A stretch of 64,000 nt of DNA from Sphingobacteriales bacterium (GTDB taxonomy: Bacteria; Bacteroidota; Bacteroidia; Chitinophagales; Chitinophagaceae). The position numbers were made by a program, and so were the translations under genes. Where the stretch lies: NCBI GenBank assembly GCA_900299255.1, contig OMJB01000075.1, forward strand, positions 1-64,000, given 5' to 3'. Shown in pieces: positions 9,545-17,631 of this stretch; position 1 is the first letter of the stretch, and each line of letters opens with the position of its first letter. The notes under the pieces were generated by a model that was not told the origin of the DNA, searched no databases, and was given only the letters and a program-made list of their open reading frames with translations.

Positions 9545-9958
9545 TTATTTTTCGGTGATCCAATAGCTTCTCAGTGCTGCAATAGCCGTAACCAAGTTAT
9601 CGAAACTATGGGGTTTTGTGATGTATGAACTGGCGCCAAGTTCGTAACACCTTTTCATTTCGTGCTCGTTGTTGGTAGTGCTCAGAATGATAACAGGGAT
9701 GCCGGTTAAAGCCTGATTTTGTTTTATTTCCTTTAATACTTCCCTGCCATCTTTTTTAGGCATGTTTAAGTCAAGCAGAATAAAATGGGGGAGTACCGTT
9801 TGTTCGTTTGTAAGCAGTTTGTTAAGGTATTCCAGCAGTTCTACTCCGTTTTCAACAAAATGCAAAGTATCGTCGAAATTGTTTTCTTCAAATGCCGACT
9901 GCAGCAGAAACCGGTCGTCGGCATCATCTTCAGCTATCAGAATAAAAATTTCGCTCAT
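9545..9958 (-). CDS. Rcp1-like single-domain response regulator
   Basis: 137 aa stand-alone receiver. E10/D11/D12 acidic pocket, phospho-acceptor Asp63 (FILLDLNMPKKDG), the Thr/Ser switch in ILSTTNNE and Lys in YITKPHSF. The long loop before Asp63 and the PKKDG motif are typical of Rcp1/cyanobacterial-phytochrome partner receivers, which usually accept phosphate from EFAYIASHDLQEPL-type kinases such as the one at 6455-7594. It is transcribed away from that cluster; TATCTTTA, one base off the -7 consensus, lies just upstream. Confidence 0.88.
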   Translation of the reverse strand: MSEIFILIAEDDADDRFLLQSAFEENNFDDTLHFVENGVELLEYLNKLLTNEQTVLPHFILLDLNMPKKDGREVLKEIKQNQALTGIPVIILSTTNNEHEMKRCYELGASSYITKPHSFDNLVTAIAALRSYWITEK

Positions 9959-10031
9959 CGGTATAATAAAGATAAAATAATTGTGCTGGCTTTACAGGGT
10001 TAGTTTTTTGTTGGAACCATATGCACTGAAT

Positions 10032-10088
10032 TGCAAAAAATAAATGTCAGTTTACTGTGTTGCAATATGCAGTAACAGTAAACTGACA
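10032..10088 (-). terminator. Rho-independent terminator of the propeller operon
   Basis: A perfect 14-bp inverted repeat (10045-10058 with 10075-10088, 16-nt loop; arms start TGTCAGTTTACTG) lies just past the stop of the 10095-13172 gene. On the minus strand it is followed by a T-rich run (CATTTATTTTTT). Confidence 0.75.
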
Positions 10089-10094
10089 ATGCGG

Positions 10095-13000
10095 TTAGTT
10101 GCCACTACGCGGAGTGGGCGATTTCGATTTTGCTTTATCGTCTTTTATTGCTGCTGCTGTTTTAGTATTGTATTCAGCATACAATTTTTCATAAGTCTGC
10201 TGCCCCTTTTTAAGGTCTTCCATCAACACTGCCACGCGTTCTGTCTGCAGATTGGAGGGCTTACATTCCTGGCCACAAACTGATCCGTATACTTCGGTTA
10301 TATACTCTCTCAGTTTTTTCTCATCAGCAAATATTGATTTGTGTTTGGTAGCCAGCAGTGTGCTTCGGAGTTCCTCCAGTTTTGTGTTGTACTCTTTCAG
10401 CAGTTTTTTATTCTGAGGCCTTGTCAGGGAGTCCATATTGTCCTTTATTGTTTTCTGCTCCGCATTGATCTTGTTCACCAGTGCATAAAGCTCTTCGTGC
10501 ATATGGTACAGCCTCATTGCTACATCGTATTGTTCTTTTCTATCCTCGACAGTAAACAGTTTGTTGCTGTTGTCGTGTACAAGGCTCAGAAGTTTTGAAT
10601 ATTCTTTGTCGCCAACCTTCAGTTTTAAAGTATAGTTGCCGGGCAACACCATTGGTGCAATAAACCCGCCGTAGTCCATTTTAGTACTTCCGGTTGCTGT
10701 TTTGGGCGGTGTCCACCTGAGGTTCCAATACACTTTATTTACGCCTTTGCGTTTAGTGCCGGGTACGGACTGAACCAGTTTGCCTTCGGCATCATATATC
10801 TCCAGTTTTACGTCTTTGGTTGCGCGTTCTTTCAGGTAGTATTCTATTGGCGCAATATTATCGGGGTTGCCTCCGTACCAGCCTCCGCTAACCGGTGAGC
10901 CACCACCGCCATATTTGCCCGTGGTTATTTCCATTGGTTTGCTGTCAAACAGCACAACATCCTGGTCAACCACATCTTTTGTGAGCATTCTGATGGGCGT
11001 TATATCATTAACTACCATGATGCCGCGGCCGTGGGTTGCAATTACCAGGTCATTCGTTTTTGGCTGAATCTGGATATCGCGCACCATTGCGTAATCGGGG
11101 ATGTGGTTTTTCATGCGAAACCATCTGGCTCCACCGTCGTTGGAAGCAAACATGCCGCGCTCTGTACCCAGGAACAAAAGGCCCTTGTTAACAAGGTCCT
11201 CTTTTATTTTATGAGCAAAGCCAGTGAATTCATCGCTTTTTATTCTGGTCCAGGTTTTGCCCAGGTCAGTTGATTTGGCAACATAAGTATTCATGTCGCC
11301 GTACATGTGGTTGTCAAAAGTTACGTAGACTGTATTTTTGTCAAACCGTGAAGGTTCAATACTGCTTACCCATGTTTGTGCTGGGATGCCGGCTGCCTCG
11401 TAGTTTTTTGATACGTTGATCCATGATTTGCCGCCGTCTGTAACTACCTGTAGGTTACCATCATCGGTGCCTACCCATATCAGGTTTTCGTCGAGTGGCG
11501 ATTCTGCAATGGTAAATATGGTGCAATGATTTTCTGCAGAAGTATTGTCTTCGCTCAGGCCTCCTGACTCTTCCTGTTGTTGTTTCTTTTTATCATTGGT
11601 TGTCAGGTCGGGAGATATTCTCTGCCAGATACGGCCCTGATTCTTTGACTTAAACAGGTACTGTGCGGCTGTGTAGAGGTTTCGCCCGTTGGCCTGGCCA
11701 GTAACTATAGGTGTGTTCCAGTTCCAGCGCAGCTTCTCCTCGTCTTTACCTGCCTGAGGTGTAATGTCTACTGATTTGAAAGTACGCAGGTCAATGCGGC
11801 CCATGTTTCCACCCTGTGATTCGGCATAAGCAATGTTGCTGTCAGTTGGGTCGGGCTGCACCCAGAAGCCATCTCCGCCATACATATCCTGCCAGCTCGA
11901 GTTGTTTACACCACCCGGTGCAGCAGATGGTGCCATCCAGCTGCCGTTGTCCTGTAGCCCGCCGTACATGCGGTAAGGAGTGCTGTTGTCGCATGCCACA
12001 TGGTAAAACTGGCCTACAGGCAAGTTATATACAAACATCCAGGTAGCTCCTCTATCCAGACTATAATAGATACCGCCATCAGTAGCTAAGTACATTTGAT
12101 TTGTATAATTTGGATTGATCCAGAGTGCATGATGATCGCTATGCACCCAGCCACCATCATAAGATGCATCAGTGAACGAGTAGCCGCCGTCATCAGAATA
12201 AGAGAAGCCGAAGCCTGGGCGGTAAACTCTTTTAGGGTCTTTGGGGTCAATAACCAGGCAGCTAAAATAGAATGGGCGTGATACCACATTCATGGTGGCA
12301 CTTTGCGATTTCCATGTTTCGCCGGCATCTGATGAAATGTACAAGCCGGTTTCTTTTGCTTCCACAATCGCAATCATGTTTTGTGGTGCGCTTGGTGCAA
12401 GCGTCAGGGCAATACGCCCGAATGGTTTTACCGGCAGGCCGTTTTTCAGTTCTCTCCAGTTCTTGCCTCCATCTGTGCTTTTCCACATACCGCTTCCCAT
12501 GCCACCAGAGCTGAATGAATAAGGTTTGCGCCTGAATTCCCAGGTGGTTGCGTAAATTATATCGGGGTTATTGGGGTCCACTGCGATATCCGCACAGCCG
12601 GTTTTTTCGTTGATGTAAAGAATCTTATTCCATGTAGTACCGCCATCGGTTGATTTATACAGCCCCCTGTGTTTGCTGTCGCTCCATAATGGGCCCGGTG
12701 CGGCTACGTAAATAGTGTTTGCGTTTTTTGGGTCAATGATGATCTTGGCAATATGCTCAGTGCTGTCCAGGCCAACCTTTACCCAGTTGTCTCCGGCATC
12801 TGTACTTTTATACAAACCATCTCCAATGGAAACTGTATTGCGCATATTGCTTTCGCCAGTGCCTACAAAAACAGTTGATGGATTTGCCTGATCAACTGCA
12901 ATAGCGCCAATACTCATGCAGTATTTGTCGAAAATGGGCTTGAAAGATGCACCAGCATTGGTGCTCTTCCATACACCGCCACCAGCAGTGCCTATATACA

Positions 13001-13172
13001 GGGTCTTATTGTCTGATACTACACCCACAATAGCAGTGGTCCTGCCACTCATAGTACCCGGTCCCAGCCACCTTGCTTCAAGGGCGCCGAATGTGTATGA
13101 GTTCACTTTTGTTTGCGCCTGCATGCTACCGACAAACATAGTAGAAAACAGGAGTAAGAAAAATTGTTTCAT
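10095..13172 (-). CDS. Large secreted BNR/VPS10 (sortilin-type) beta-propeller protein
   Basis: 1025 aa. The signal peptide MKQFFLLLFSTMFVGSMQAQ sets the start at 13172; the frame is open for 19 more codons upstream, but that part reads into the intergenic region and lacks signal character. The body holds many Asp-box/BNR repeats (GVWKSTNAGASF, GLYKSTDAGDNW, GMWKSTDGGKNW, GIYYSLDRGATW) that build two propellers as in sortilin and sialidase relatives. A beta-sandwich-like stretch (about 770-900) and a helical C-terminus follow. Such proteins are common in Bacteroidetes and their substrate is unknown; no sialidase FRIP or catalytic motif was recognised. It is the last gene of a four-gene operon, 28 bp after a LolA-like gene. 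Confidence 0.85.
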   Translation of the reverse strand: MKQFFLLLFSTMFVGSMQAQTKVNSYTFGALEARWLGPGTMSGRTTAIVGVVSDNKTLYIGTAGGGVWKSTNAGASFKPIFDKYCMSIGAIAVDQANPSTVFVGTGESNMRNTVSIGDGLYKSTDAGDNWVKVGLDSTEHIAKIIIDPKNANTIYVAAPGPLWSDSKHRGLYKSTDGGTTWNKILYINEKTGCADIAVDPNNPDIIYATTWEFRRKPYSFSSGGMGSGMWKSTDGGKNWRELKNGLPVKPFGRIALTLAPSAPQNMIAIVEAKETGLYISSDAGETWKSQSATMNVVSRPFYFSCLVIDPKDPKRVYRPGFGFSYSDDGGYSFTDASYDGGWVHSDHHALWINPNYTNQMYLATDGGIYYSLDRGATWMFVYNLPVGQFYHVACDNSTPYRMYGGLQDNGSWMAPSAAPGGVNNSSWQDMYGGDGFWVQPDPTDSNIAYAESQGGNMGRIDLRTFKSVDITPQAGKDEEKLRWNWNTPIVTGQANGRNLYTAAQYLFKSKNQGRIWQRISPDLTTNDKKKQQQEESGGLSEDNTSAENHCTIFTIAESPLDENLIWVGTDDGNLQVVTDGGKSWINVSKNYEAAGIPAQTWVSSIEPSRFDKNTVYVTFDNHMYGDMNTYVAKSTDLGKTWTRIKSDEFTGFAHKIKEDLVNKGLLFLGTERGMFASNDGGARWFRMKNHIPDYAMVRDIQIQPKTNDLVIATHGRGIMVVNDITPIRMLTKDVVDQDVVLFDSKPMEITTGKYGGGGSPVSGGWYGGNPDNIAPIEYYLKERATKDVKLEIYDAEGKLVQSVPGTKRKGVNKVYWNLRWTPPKTATGSTKMDYGGFIAPMVLPGNYTLKLKVGDKEYSKLLSLVHDNSNKLFTVEDRKEQYDVAMRLYHMHEELYALVNKINAEQKTIKDNMDSLTRPQNKKLLKEYNTKLEELRSTLLATKHKSIFADEKKLREYITEVYGSVCGQECKPSNLQTERVAVLMEDLKKGQQTYEKLYAEYNTKTAAAIKDDKAKSKSPTPRSGN

Positions 13173-13200
13173 AATGCTGATCTTGAAATAGAAATTAAAA

Positions 13201-13914
13201 TTAATTCTGGATTTTGAACGTGTTCTCATCTATTGTACCATTGATAACAACGCTTTTCACATTGACGCTTCCTCCTCCGTTATCACTTGACATAGGTATG
13301 GTAATGCCCTCCGGCAATTTTTCGTAGCTGCCGTATGTAGTAGCCTGCGTTTGTTCTCGGCCGTTGGCCTTTGTTTTGGCAACGATGCGAACTAGGGAAT
13401 AATCAGCCGCATCTATAAAATAAGTTTCCTCCCTGCCTGTAGGGTATAAGACCTTCAGTTTAAAGCATTCAGTGCCTTCCACATCGTCTTTACCCAGGTA
13501 AGTGATTTTTTTGCCTTTTTCTTTATAACCTATCAACGGGCCTTGTATATCGAGAACACTCTGTGCCTGTTTTACACTTTCTTCAGTCATTACATCAGGT
13601 TTCTGCTGCCCGCGGGATGGGTTGTAAAACCAGCCTTCTTTATCGGTAATGATGCTGTAGGAAGTCATTCCGCTAACGGTAGTCTCATATTTGTAGCCTT
13701 TGCCCTGCAATACTGTAATTATTACGGGAAGTTCATTACCTCTTGAGTTGCGGGTGCATACCTTTTTGATAGATTGAATTTTCTTCCAGTTTGCTTCACC
13801 ACCTATAGCTGCAACATGTTTTTGTATTATCTCGTCGGCAGTTTGCGAAAAAACAATATTAACAGAGGCAACAATTATAGCTCCGAACAAACAAGCAATT
13901 CTCACAGTGCTCAT
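13201..13914 (-). CDS. LolA-like outer-membrane lipoprotein-sorting family protein (copy 3)
   Basis: 237 aa with an N-terminal signal peptide ending near SQ. The mature part opens with TADEIIQKHVAAIGGEANWKKI, the hallmark of a Bacteroidetes LolA/LolB-like family usually annotated as outer membrane lipoprotein-sorting protein. Conserved later motifs are LGKDDVEGTECFKLKV, a YFIDAADY strand and KLPEGI. The fold is a half-open beta barrel able to hold a lipid or acyl chain in the periplasm; true lipoprotein carriage is not proven. Third of three tandem paralogues, 9 bp after copy 2, and the most divergent (insert NSRGNELPV where the others have SGGVEVPI or HAAGVEFPV). Confidence 0.8.
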   Translation of the reverse strand: MSTVRIACLFGAIIVASVNIVFSQTADEIIQKHVAAIGGEANWKKIQSIKKVCTRNSRGNELPVIITVLQGKGYKYETTVSGMTSYSIITDKEGWFYNPSRGQQKPDVMTEESVKQAQSVLDIQGPLIGYKEKGKKITYLGKDDVEGTECFKLKVLYPTGREETYFIDAADYSLVRIVAKTKANGREQTQATTYGSYEKLPEGITIPMSSDNGGGSVNVKSVVINGTIDENTFKIQN

Positions 13915-13923
13915 ACTGATAAT

Positions 13924-14661
13924 TTATTTCTTTATTTCTGGCTCTTTCGATTCCGGCAGTTTGAAATAATTCTCATCAATACCTTTGTTGATCTCAACCG
14001 TTTTAATGGTCAGCGGATTGCCGCCGTTTTCCATTGTCATTGGATATACGATGCCTTCAGGTAGTTTCTGGAAATTACCAAAGGCTGATGAAGCTTCCAT
14101 TTCTTTACCATTAGCTTTTGATTTGGTAATTGATTTGATGTGGTAGTATGTTTTTGTGTCTATGAAAATTGTTTCTTCTTTACCGCTCGGAAAAACAACT
14201 TTCAGTTTGTAACACTCTGTTCCTTCCACATCATCTTTGCCCAGATAAGTTACTTTGTGCCCTTTTGTTTTATAGTCAAACAACGGCCCCTGAATGTCCA
14301 TAGCATCCTGCGCTTCTTTAATTGCTTCTTCTGGTATTGCTTCGGGTTTTGTTTGCCCGGCAAACGGGCTGTAATTCCATCCTGCCTTATCGGTCATAAA
14401 GGTGTAGCCGGTCATGCCATTAAAAGTGAACTCAACTTTGAAACCTTTGCCCTGCAGCATTGCCAGAGTGATAGGAACCTCCACGCCGCCTGAGTTACTT
14501 GTTGCTGTCAGCTTTACTGAGTTTATTTTTTTCCAGTTGTCGACTCCGCCCACAGCATCGTAGTGCTTCTGAATGATCTCATCTACAGTTTGCGCTTTCA
14601 GGGTGAGCGAACCCGTAATGGTTAAGGCAGCCGTGCATATTGACAAAAATATCTTCTTCAT
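13924..14661 (-). CDS. LolA-like outer-membrane lipoprotein-sorting family protein (copy 2)
   Basis: 245 aa, signal peptide to about residue 23 (LTLKAQ), then TVDEIIQKHYDAVGGVDNWKKI. It shares LGKDDVEGTECYKLKV, EETIFIDTKTYYHIKSI, KANGKEM and KLPEGIVYPM with its two neighbours, showing tandem duplication. It ends in a Lys/Glu tail (SKEPEIKK) absent from the others. 21 bp after copy 1, 9 bp before copy 3; same operon. Confidence 0.8.
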   Translation of the reverse strand: MKKIFLSICTAALTITGSLTLKAQTVDEIIQKHYDAVGGVDNWKKINSVKLTATSNSGGVEVPITLAMLQGKGFKVEFTFNGMTGYTFMTDKAGWNYSPFAGQTKPEAIPEEAIKEAQDAMDIQGPLFDYKTKGHKVTYLGKDDVEGTECYKLKVVFPSGKEETIFIDTKTYYHIKSITKSKANGKEMEASSAFGNFQKLPEGIVYPMTMENGGNPLTIKTVEINKGIDENYFKLPESKEPEIKK

Positions 14662-14682
14662 GTTTGTTTTGATTAATGGTTG

Positions 14683-15408
14683 TTATTTTTTTGGTTCGGT
14701 TGGTTTGAATGTATTATCGTCAATTGGTTTGTTTACCTCAACGGATTTCAGTGTAATTGGCCCGCCGTCGCTGTCAATAGACATAGGGAAAGTTATTCCT
14801 TCAGGCAGTTTCTGGTAGTTGCTGAAATTGGAAACGGATTCCATTTCTTTGCCGTTTGCCTTGGTTTTCTCCGTAACACGGATGCAGTAGTAGTTTGATG
14901 CATCAATGTACATGGTTTCCTCTTTACCATTTTTGTGTACCACTTTCAGTTTGTGGCATTCTGTGCCTTCTACCTGGTCTTTACCCAGCGATGATACCGT
15001 GTTGCCCTTTGCTGCATAGTCTATCAGCGGGTCCATAGAAACATCGAGCTGATCCTGTTCTTCTTTTACCATTTCTGGGGTGGCTGGTTCGGGTTTTGTT
15101 TGCCCCTGTATCGGGAAATACATCCATCCTTCGGTTGGGGTAAGGATCATGTAGTTGGCCATACCGTTGATTGAGAACTCCATGCGGTAGCCCTTTCCAT
15201 TTAAGGTTGTGATGGTGACCGGAAACTCAACACCGGCAGCATGCATACTGCCACTGAGTTTCATGGACGTAATCTTTTTCCATGCATCCAGGCCTCCAAC
15301 GGCATCTACGTGTTTTTTTACAATTTCTTCGGCGGTCTGAGCTTTGGCAGGAGCAAAAGAGGCCAGCATCATGCCCGCGATAAGGGCGGGAAACATGGTT
15401 TTCTTCAT
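14683..15408 (-). CDS. LolA-like outer-membrane lipoprotein-sorting family protein (copy 1)
   Basis: 241 aa, first gene of the operon. Signal peptide to about residue 23 (FAPAKAQ), then TAEEIVKKHVDAVGGLDAWKKI. Motifs LGKDQVEGTECHKLKV, MYIDASNYYCIRV, KANGKEMESVS and KLPEGITFPM match the paralogues. TATCTTTC, one base off the -7 consensus, lies upstream of the ATG. Role: probable periplasmic lipid- or lipoprotein-binding protein, acting with the propeller protein encoded last in the operon; this link is inferred from position only. Confidence 0.8.
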   Translation of the reverse strand: MKKTMFPALIAGMMLASFAPAKAQTAEEIVKKHVDAVGGLDAWKKITSMKLSGSMHAAGVEFPVTITTLNGKGYRMEFSINGMANYMILTPTEGWMYFPIQGQTKPEPATPEMVKEEQDQLDVSMDPLIDYAAKGNTVSSLGKDQVEGTECHKLKVVHKNGKEETMYIDASNYYCIRVTEKTKANGKEMESVSNFSNYQKLPEGITFPMSIDSDGGPITLKSVEVNKPIDDNTFKPTEPKK

Positions 15409-15541
15409 ATTGAACAGTTTGGTAAGTTATTTAAAGTGGAAAGATATAAAATAATAGCTTAAAATATGGGGTAGGCAAAGGGGGATTATTGGAATTAACA
15501 AATGAGAAGTCAAGTTGTTTTTATTTTGTTGCAAACTTTTG

Positions 15542-15557
15542 TGGCATAGATTTTGCA
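15542..15557 (+). promoter_or_regulatory. Sigma54-type -24/-12 promoter of the lipoprotein gene
   Basis: TGGCATAGATTTTGCA matches the -24/-12 pattern TGGCAYR-N4-TTGCW, with GG and GC at the required spacing. It ends 20 nt before the ATG at 15578, so the expected start site leaves a leader of about 10 nt. A weaker housekeeping reading (TTTG at 15525-15528 and TAGATTTTG at 15547-15555, one base too long) overlaps it. Confidence 0.55.
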
Positions 15558-15577
15558 TTTCTATTTCTTTAGCAATA

Positions 15578-16042
15578 ATGAAAAATATCTTAATTACACT
15601 TATTGTCGGTTTCCCTCTCTTTTTTTGGGGTTGTAAAAAGCAGAATTCTGATTCAAATACTTCGCCAACGAGGTTCACATCCAAAATGGGTGGTGTTAGA
15701 ATATGGCACTATTTGTTTCATGGTGCTACCAATGGCTGGGGTTTTGGTACGTCCACGCCTTTCAGCAACACTTTTACTGATACGTTTGCGCTCTCTATCC
15801 TCAATGAAACTACTATCGAATTACCATCTAATGCAAAACTGGGAACAGAAAACACATTGTTCTACTATTTTATGTATGACACCGTAGCTAACTCAATATA
15901 CTATTATGCTAACGGTGTAACCTCAAGTACATTCGCTGAACTTACTGCCATAATCTACTACCCTAAAGGCGACAGTATAACAATTTCAGGAACATACTAT
16001 GGCTTACATGGTTGGGCTGAACAAACATTTCGGACTCCCTGA
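15578..16042 (+). CDS. Small secreted lipoprotein, unknown function
   Basis: 154 aa. MKNILITLIVGFPLFFWGC is a lipoprotein signal with Cys19 as the lipid site, which fixes the start at 15578. The mature part is beta-rich and polar (MGGVRIWHYLFHG, FALSILNETTIELPSNAKLG, YYYANGVTSSTFAELTAIIYYPKGD), reminiscent of small beta-sheet lipoproteins with tandem strands found in Chitinophagales. No enzyme motif. A single gene between opposite-strand operons, preceded by a sigma54-like promoter. Confidence 0.7.
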   Translation: MKNILITLIVGFPLFFWGCKKQNSDSNTSPTRFTSKMGGVRIWHYLFHGATNGWGFGTSTPFSNTFTDTFALSILNETTIELPSNAKLGTENTLFYYFMYDTVANSIYYYANGVTSSTFAELTAIIYYPKGDSITISGTYYGLHGWAEQTFRTP

Positions 16043-16064
16043 AACTTTTCAATAATTATTTTTT

Positions 16065-17480
16065 CTACCTCAATTCCAGCAAAGCCACATTCTCTATATG
16101 GTGGGTATGTGGGAACATATCAACAGGCTGTAGCCTCATGATTTTGTAAGTGCTGTTTAACAGTGCCAGGTCGCGGGCCTGGGTGGCTGGGTTGCAGCTT
16201 ACATAAACAACACGAGGTGCCCTGATCTTCAGCAGTTGGTTGATTAGTTTTTCGGTCATGCCGGCACGGGGCGGGTCAGTGATGATTACATCGGGGCGGC
16301 CATGCTCGGCAAAAAAATCATCAGTACAAACTTTTTCGGTATCGCCGGCAAAGAATATGCAGTTATCCAGCCCGTTGAGAGCTGCATTCACGCGTGCATC
16401 TTTAATGGCATCTTCCACCACTTCAATGCCTATCACTTTCTTAGCGCCTGCGGAGCAGAATATACCAATGCTACCTGTGCCGCAATACAGGTCATACAAA
16501 ACCTCAGAGCCCGTAAGGCCTGCAAATTCGCGGGTAACTCTATAAAGTGCTTCGGCCTGGTAAGTATTTGTCTGGAAGAAGGATTTAGGTGAAATTTTGA
16601 ACCGGAAGTTTTCCAGTTTCTCTTCGATATAATCCCGGCCATGATAACAAATTACCTCCTGATCATAGATGGTGTCGTTTACCTTGGGGTTGATGGTGTA
16701 GTTGAGAGAAGTGATGCCGGGTACCTGATCGAGTATATGATCTAGCAAAGCTGTTCGGGCCGCTTCCTGCTCATGCTGCATAATGAGGTTTACCAGTACC
16801 TCGCCGGTGCTGGCTACACGGATAATCACATTGCGCAGCCAGCCCGTTTGCGCCTTGGTATCGTAGTAGGGGAGGTTGTGTTTTTCTGTGTATGCCCGCA
16901 ATACGGTGAGCAGCTGATTGGTAGGCTCTTGCTGCAGGTAGCAGCCTTCAATCTCAACGACTTTATCGAACAGGCCAGGAGCATGAAAACCAAGCGCGGG
17001 CACAGGAGCTATTTTCTCCGTCCGGTCGGCAATCTGTTCAAAGGTCAGGTATCTGTGAGTAGAAAAAGTGAACTCCAGTTTATTGCGGTAATACTGCTGG
17101 TGAGGGCTGCCTATTATAGGCTCCATTTCAGGCAGTTCCAGATGCCCTATGCGGGTGAGCTGATCGAGCACCTGCTGTTGCTTGTACTGAATCTGCTGCG
17201 GGTAGGGGAGCATCTGCCATTTACAGCCGCCGCAAACGCCAAAGTGCTGGCAGAAGGGTTCGACACGCAGGGGTGAGGGAGTAACCAGTTTCAGCAGTTT
17301 GCCCTGCGCCCATGATTTTTTGTCTTTGATGATGACGGCATCAATTACGTCACCGGGAATCACATTGTCTACGAATAGTACCTTACCCTCTGCGAGCCGC
17401 ACAATACTCTTTCCTTCGGCCGCATAAGATTCCATTGTAATATTTGTAATGGGCTGCCACTTTTTCTTTTTTCTGGACAA
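16065..17480 (-). CDS. rlmD: 23S rRNA (uracil-C5)-methyltransferase, RlmD/TrmA family
   Basis: SAM-dependent RNA m5U methyltransferase with a TRAM domain (MESYAAEGKSIVRLAEGKVLFVDNVIPGD), an Fe-S cysteine set (CQHFGVCGGCKW plus the Cys in EIEGCYL), a SAM site (LYDLYCGTGSIGIF), a DPPRAG motif and nucleophile Cys in YVSCNP. RlmD (U1939) is the closest named member; RlmC/TrmA-type relatives cannot be excluded. The frame is open to an ATG at 17579, but that extra part coincides with the duplicated promoter region of the divergent gene (17519-17598) and is not family-like. The TTG at 17480 (reading SRKKKKWQPITNITMES) is preferred; the ATG at 17436 is the other option. Confidence 0.85.
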   Translation of the reverse strand: MSRKKKKWQPITNITMESYAAEGKSIVRLAEGKVLFVDNVIPGDVIDAVIIKDKKSWAQGKLLKLVTPSPLRVEPFCQHFGVCGGCKWQMLPYPQQIQYKQQQVLDQLTRIGHLELPEMEPIIGSPHQQYYRNKLEFTFSTHRYLTFEQIADRTEKIAPVPALGFHAPGLFDKVVEIEGCYLQQEPTNQLLTVLRAYTEKHNLPYYDTKAQTGWLRNVIIRVASTGEVLVNLIMQHEQEAARTALLDHILDQVPGITSLNYTINPKVNDTIYDQEVICYHGRDYIEEKLENFRFKISPKSFFQTNTYQAEALYRVTREFAGLTGSEVLYDLYCGTGSIGIFCSAGAKKVIGIEVVEDAIKDARVNAALNGLDNCIFFAGDTEKVCTDDFFAEHGRPDVIITDPPRAGMTEKLINQLLKIRAPRVVYVSCNPATQARDLALLNSTYKIMRLQPVDMFPHTHHIENVALLELR

Positions 17481-17518
17481 AATTTTGTTATAGTTTTTAT
17501 AATAAGTAGCAAAATTAG

Positions 17519-17598
17519 GCTTAAAGGGATGGTATACACCAGTTTTATGAATTATTTTTGGTTTTCTAAACCAACTCAATATTTATTGCGGCTGTCTT
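17519..17598 (+). repeat. Duplicated promoter region, copy A (-7 box 17553-17560)
   Basis: This 80-bp stretch aligns nearly gap-free with 19255-19335 upstream of the paralogous gene: shared GCTTAAA, ATACACC, TTTTAT, TTATTTTTG, ACCAAC and GTCTT in the same order and spacing. It contains an exact -7 box TATTTTTG (17553-17560), placing the start site about 65 nt before the ATG at 17632. Confidence 0.7.
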
Positions 17599-17631
17599 TT
17601 AGCCGAACTATTCAAAAAATCTAAATTGCAT

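Noticed and set aside
17481-17579. First 33 codons of the long rlmD frame
   Set aside because: They coincide with the promoter copy shared with 19255-19335 and do not resemble RlmD N-termini.
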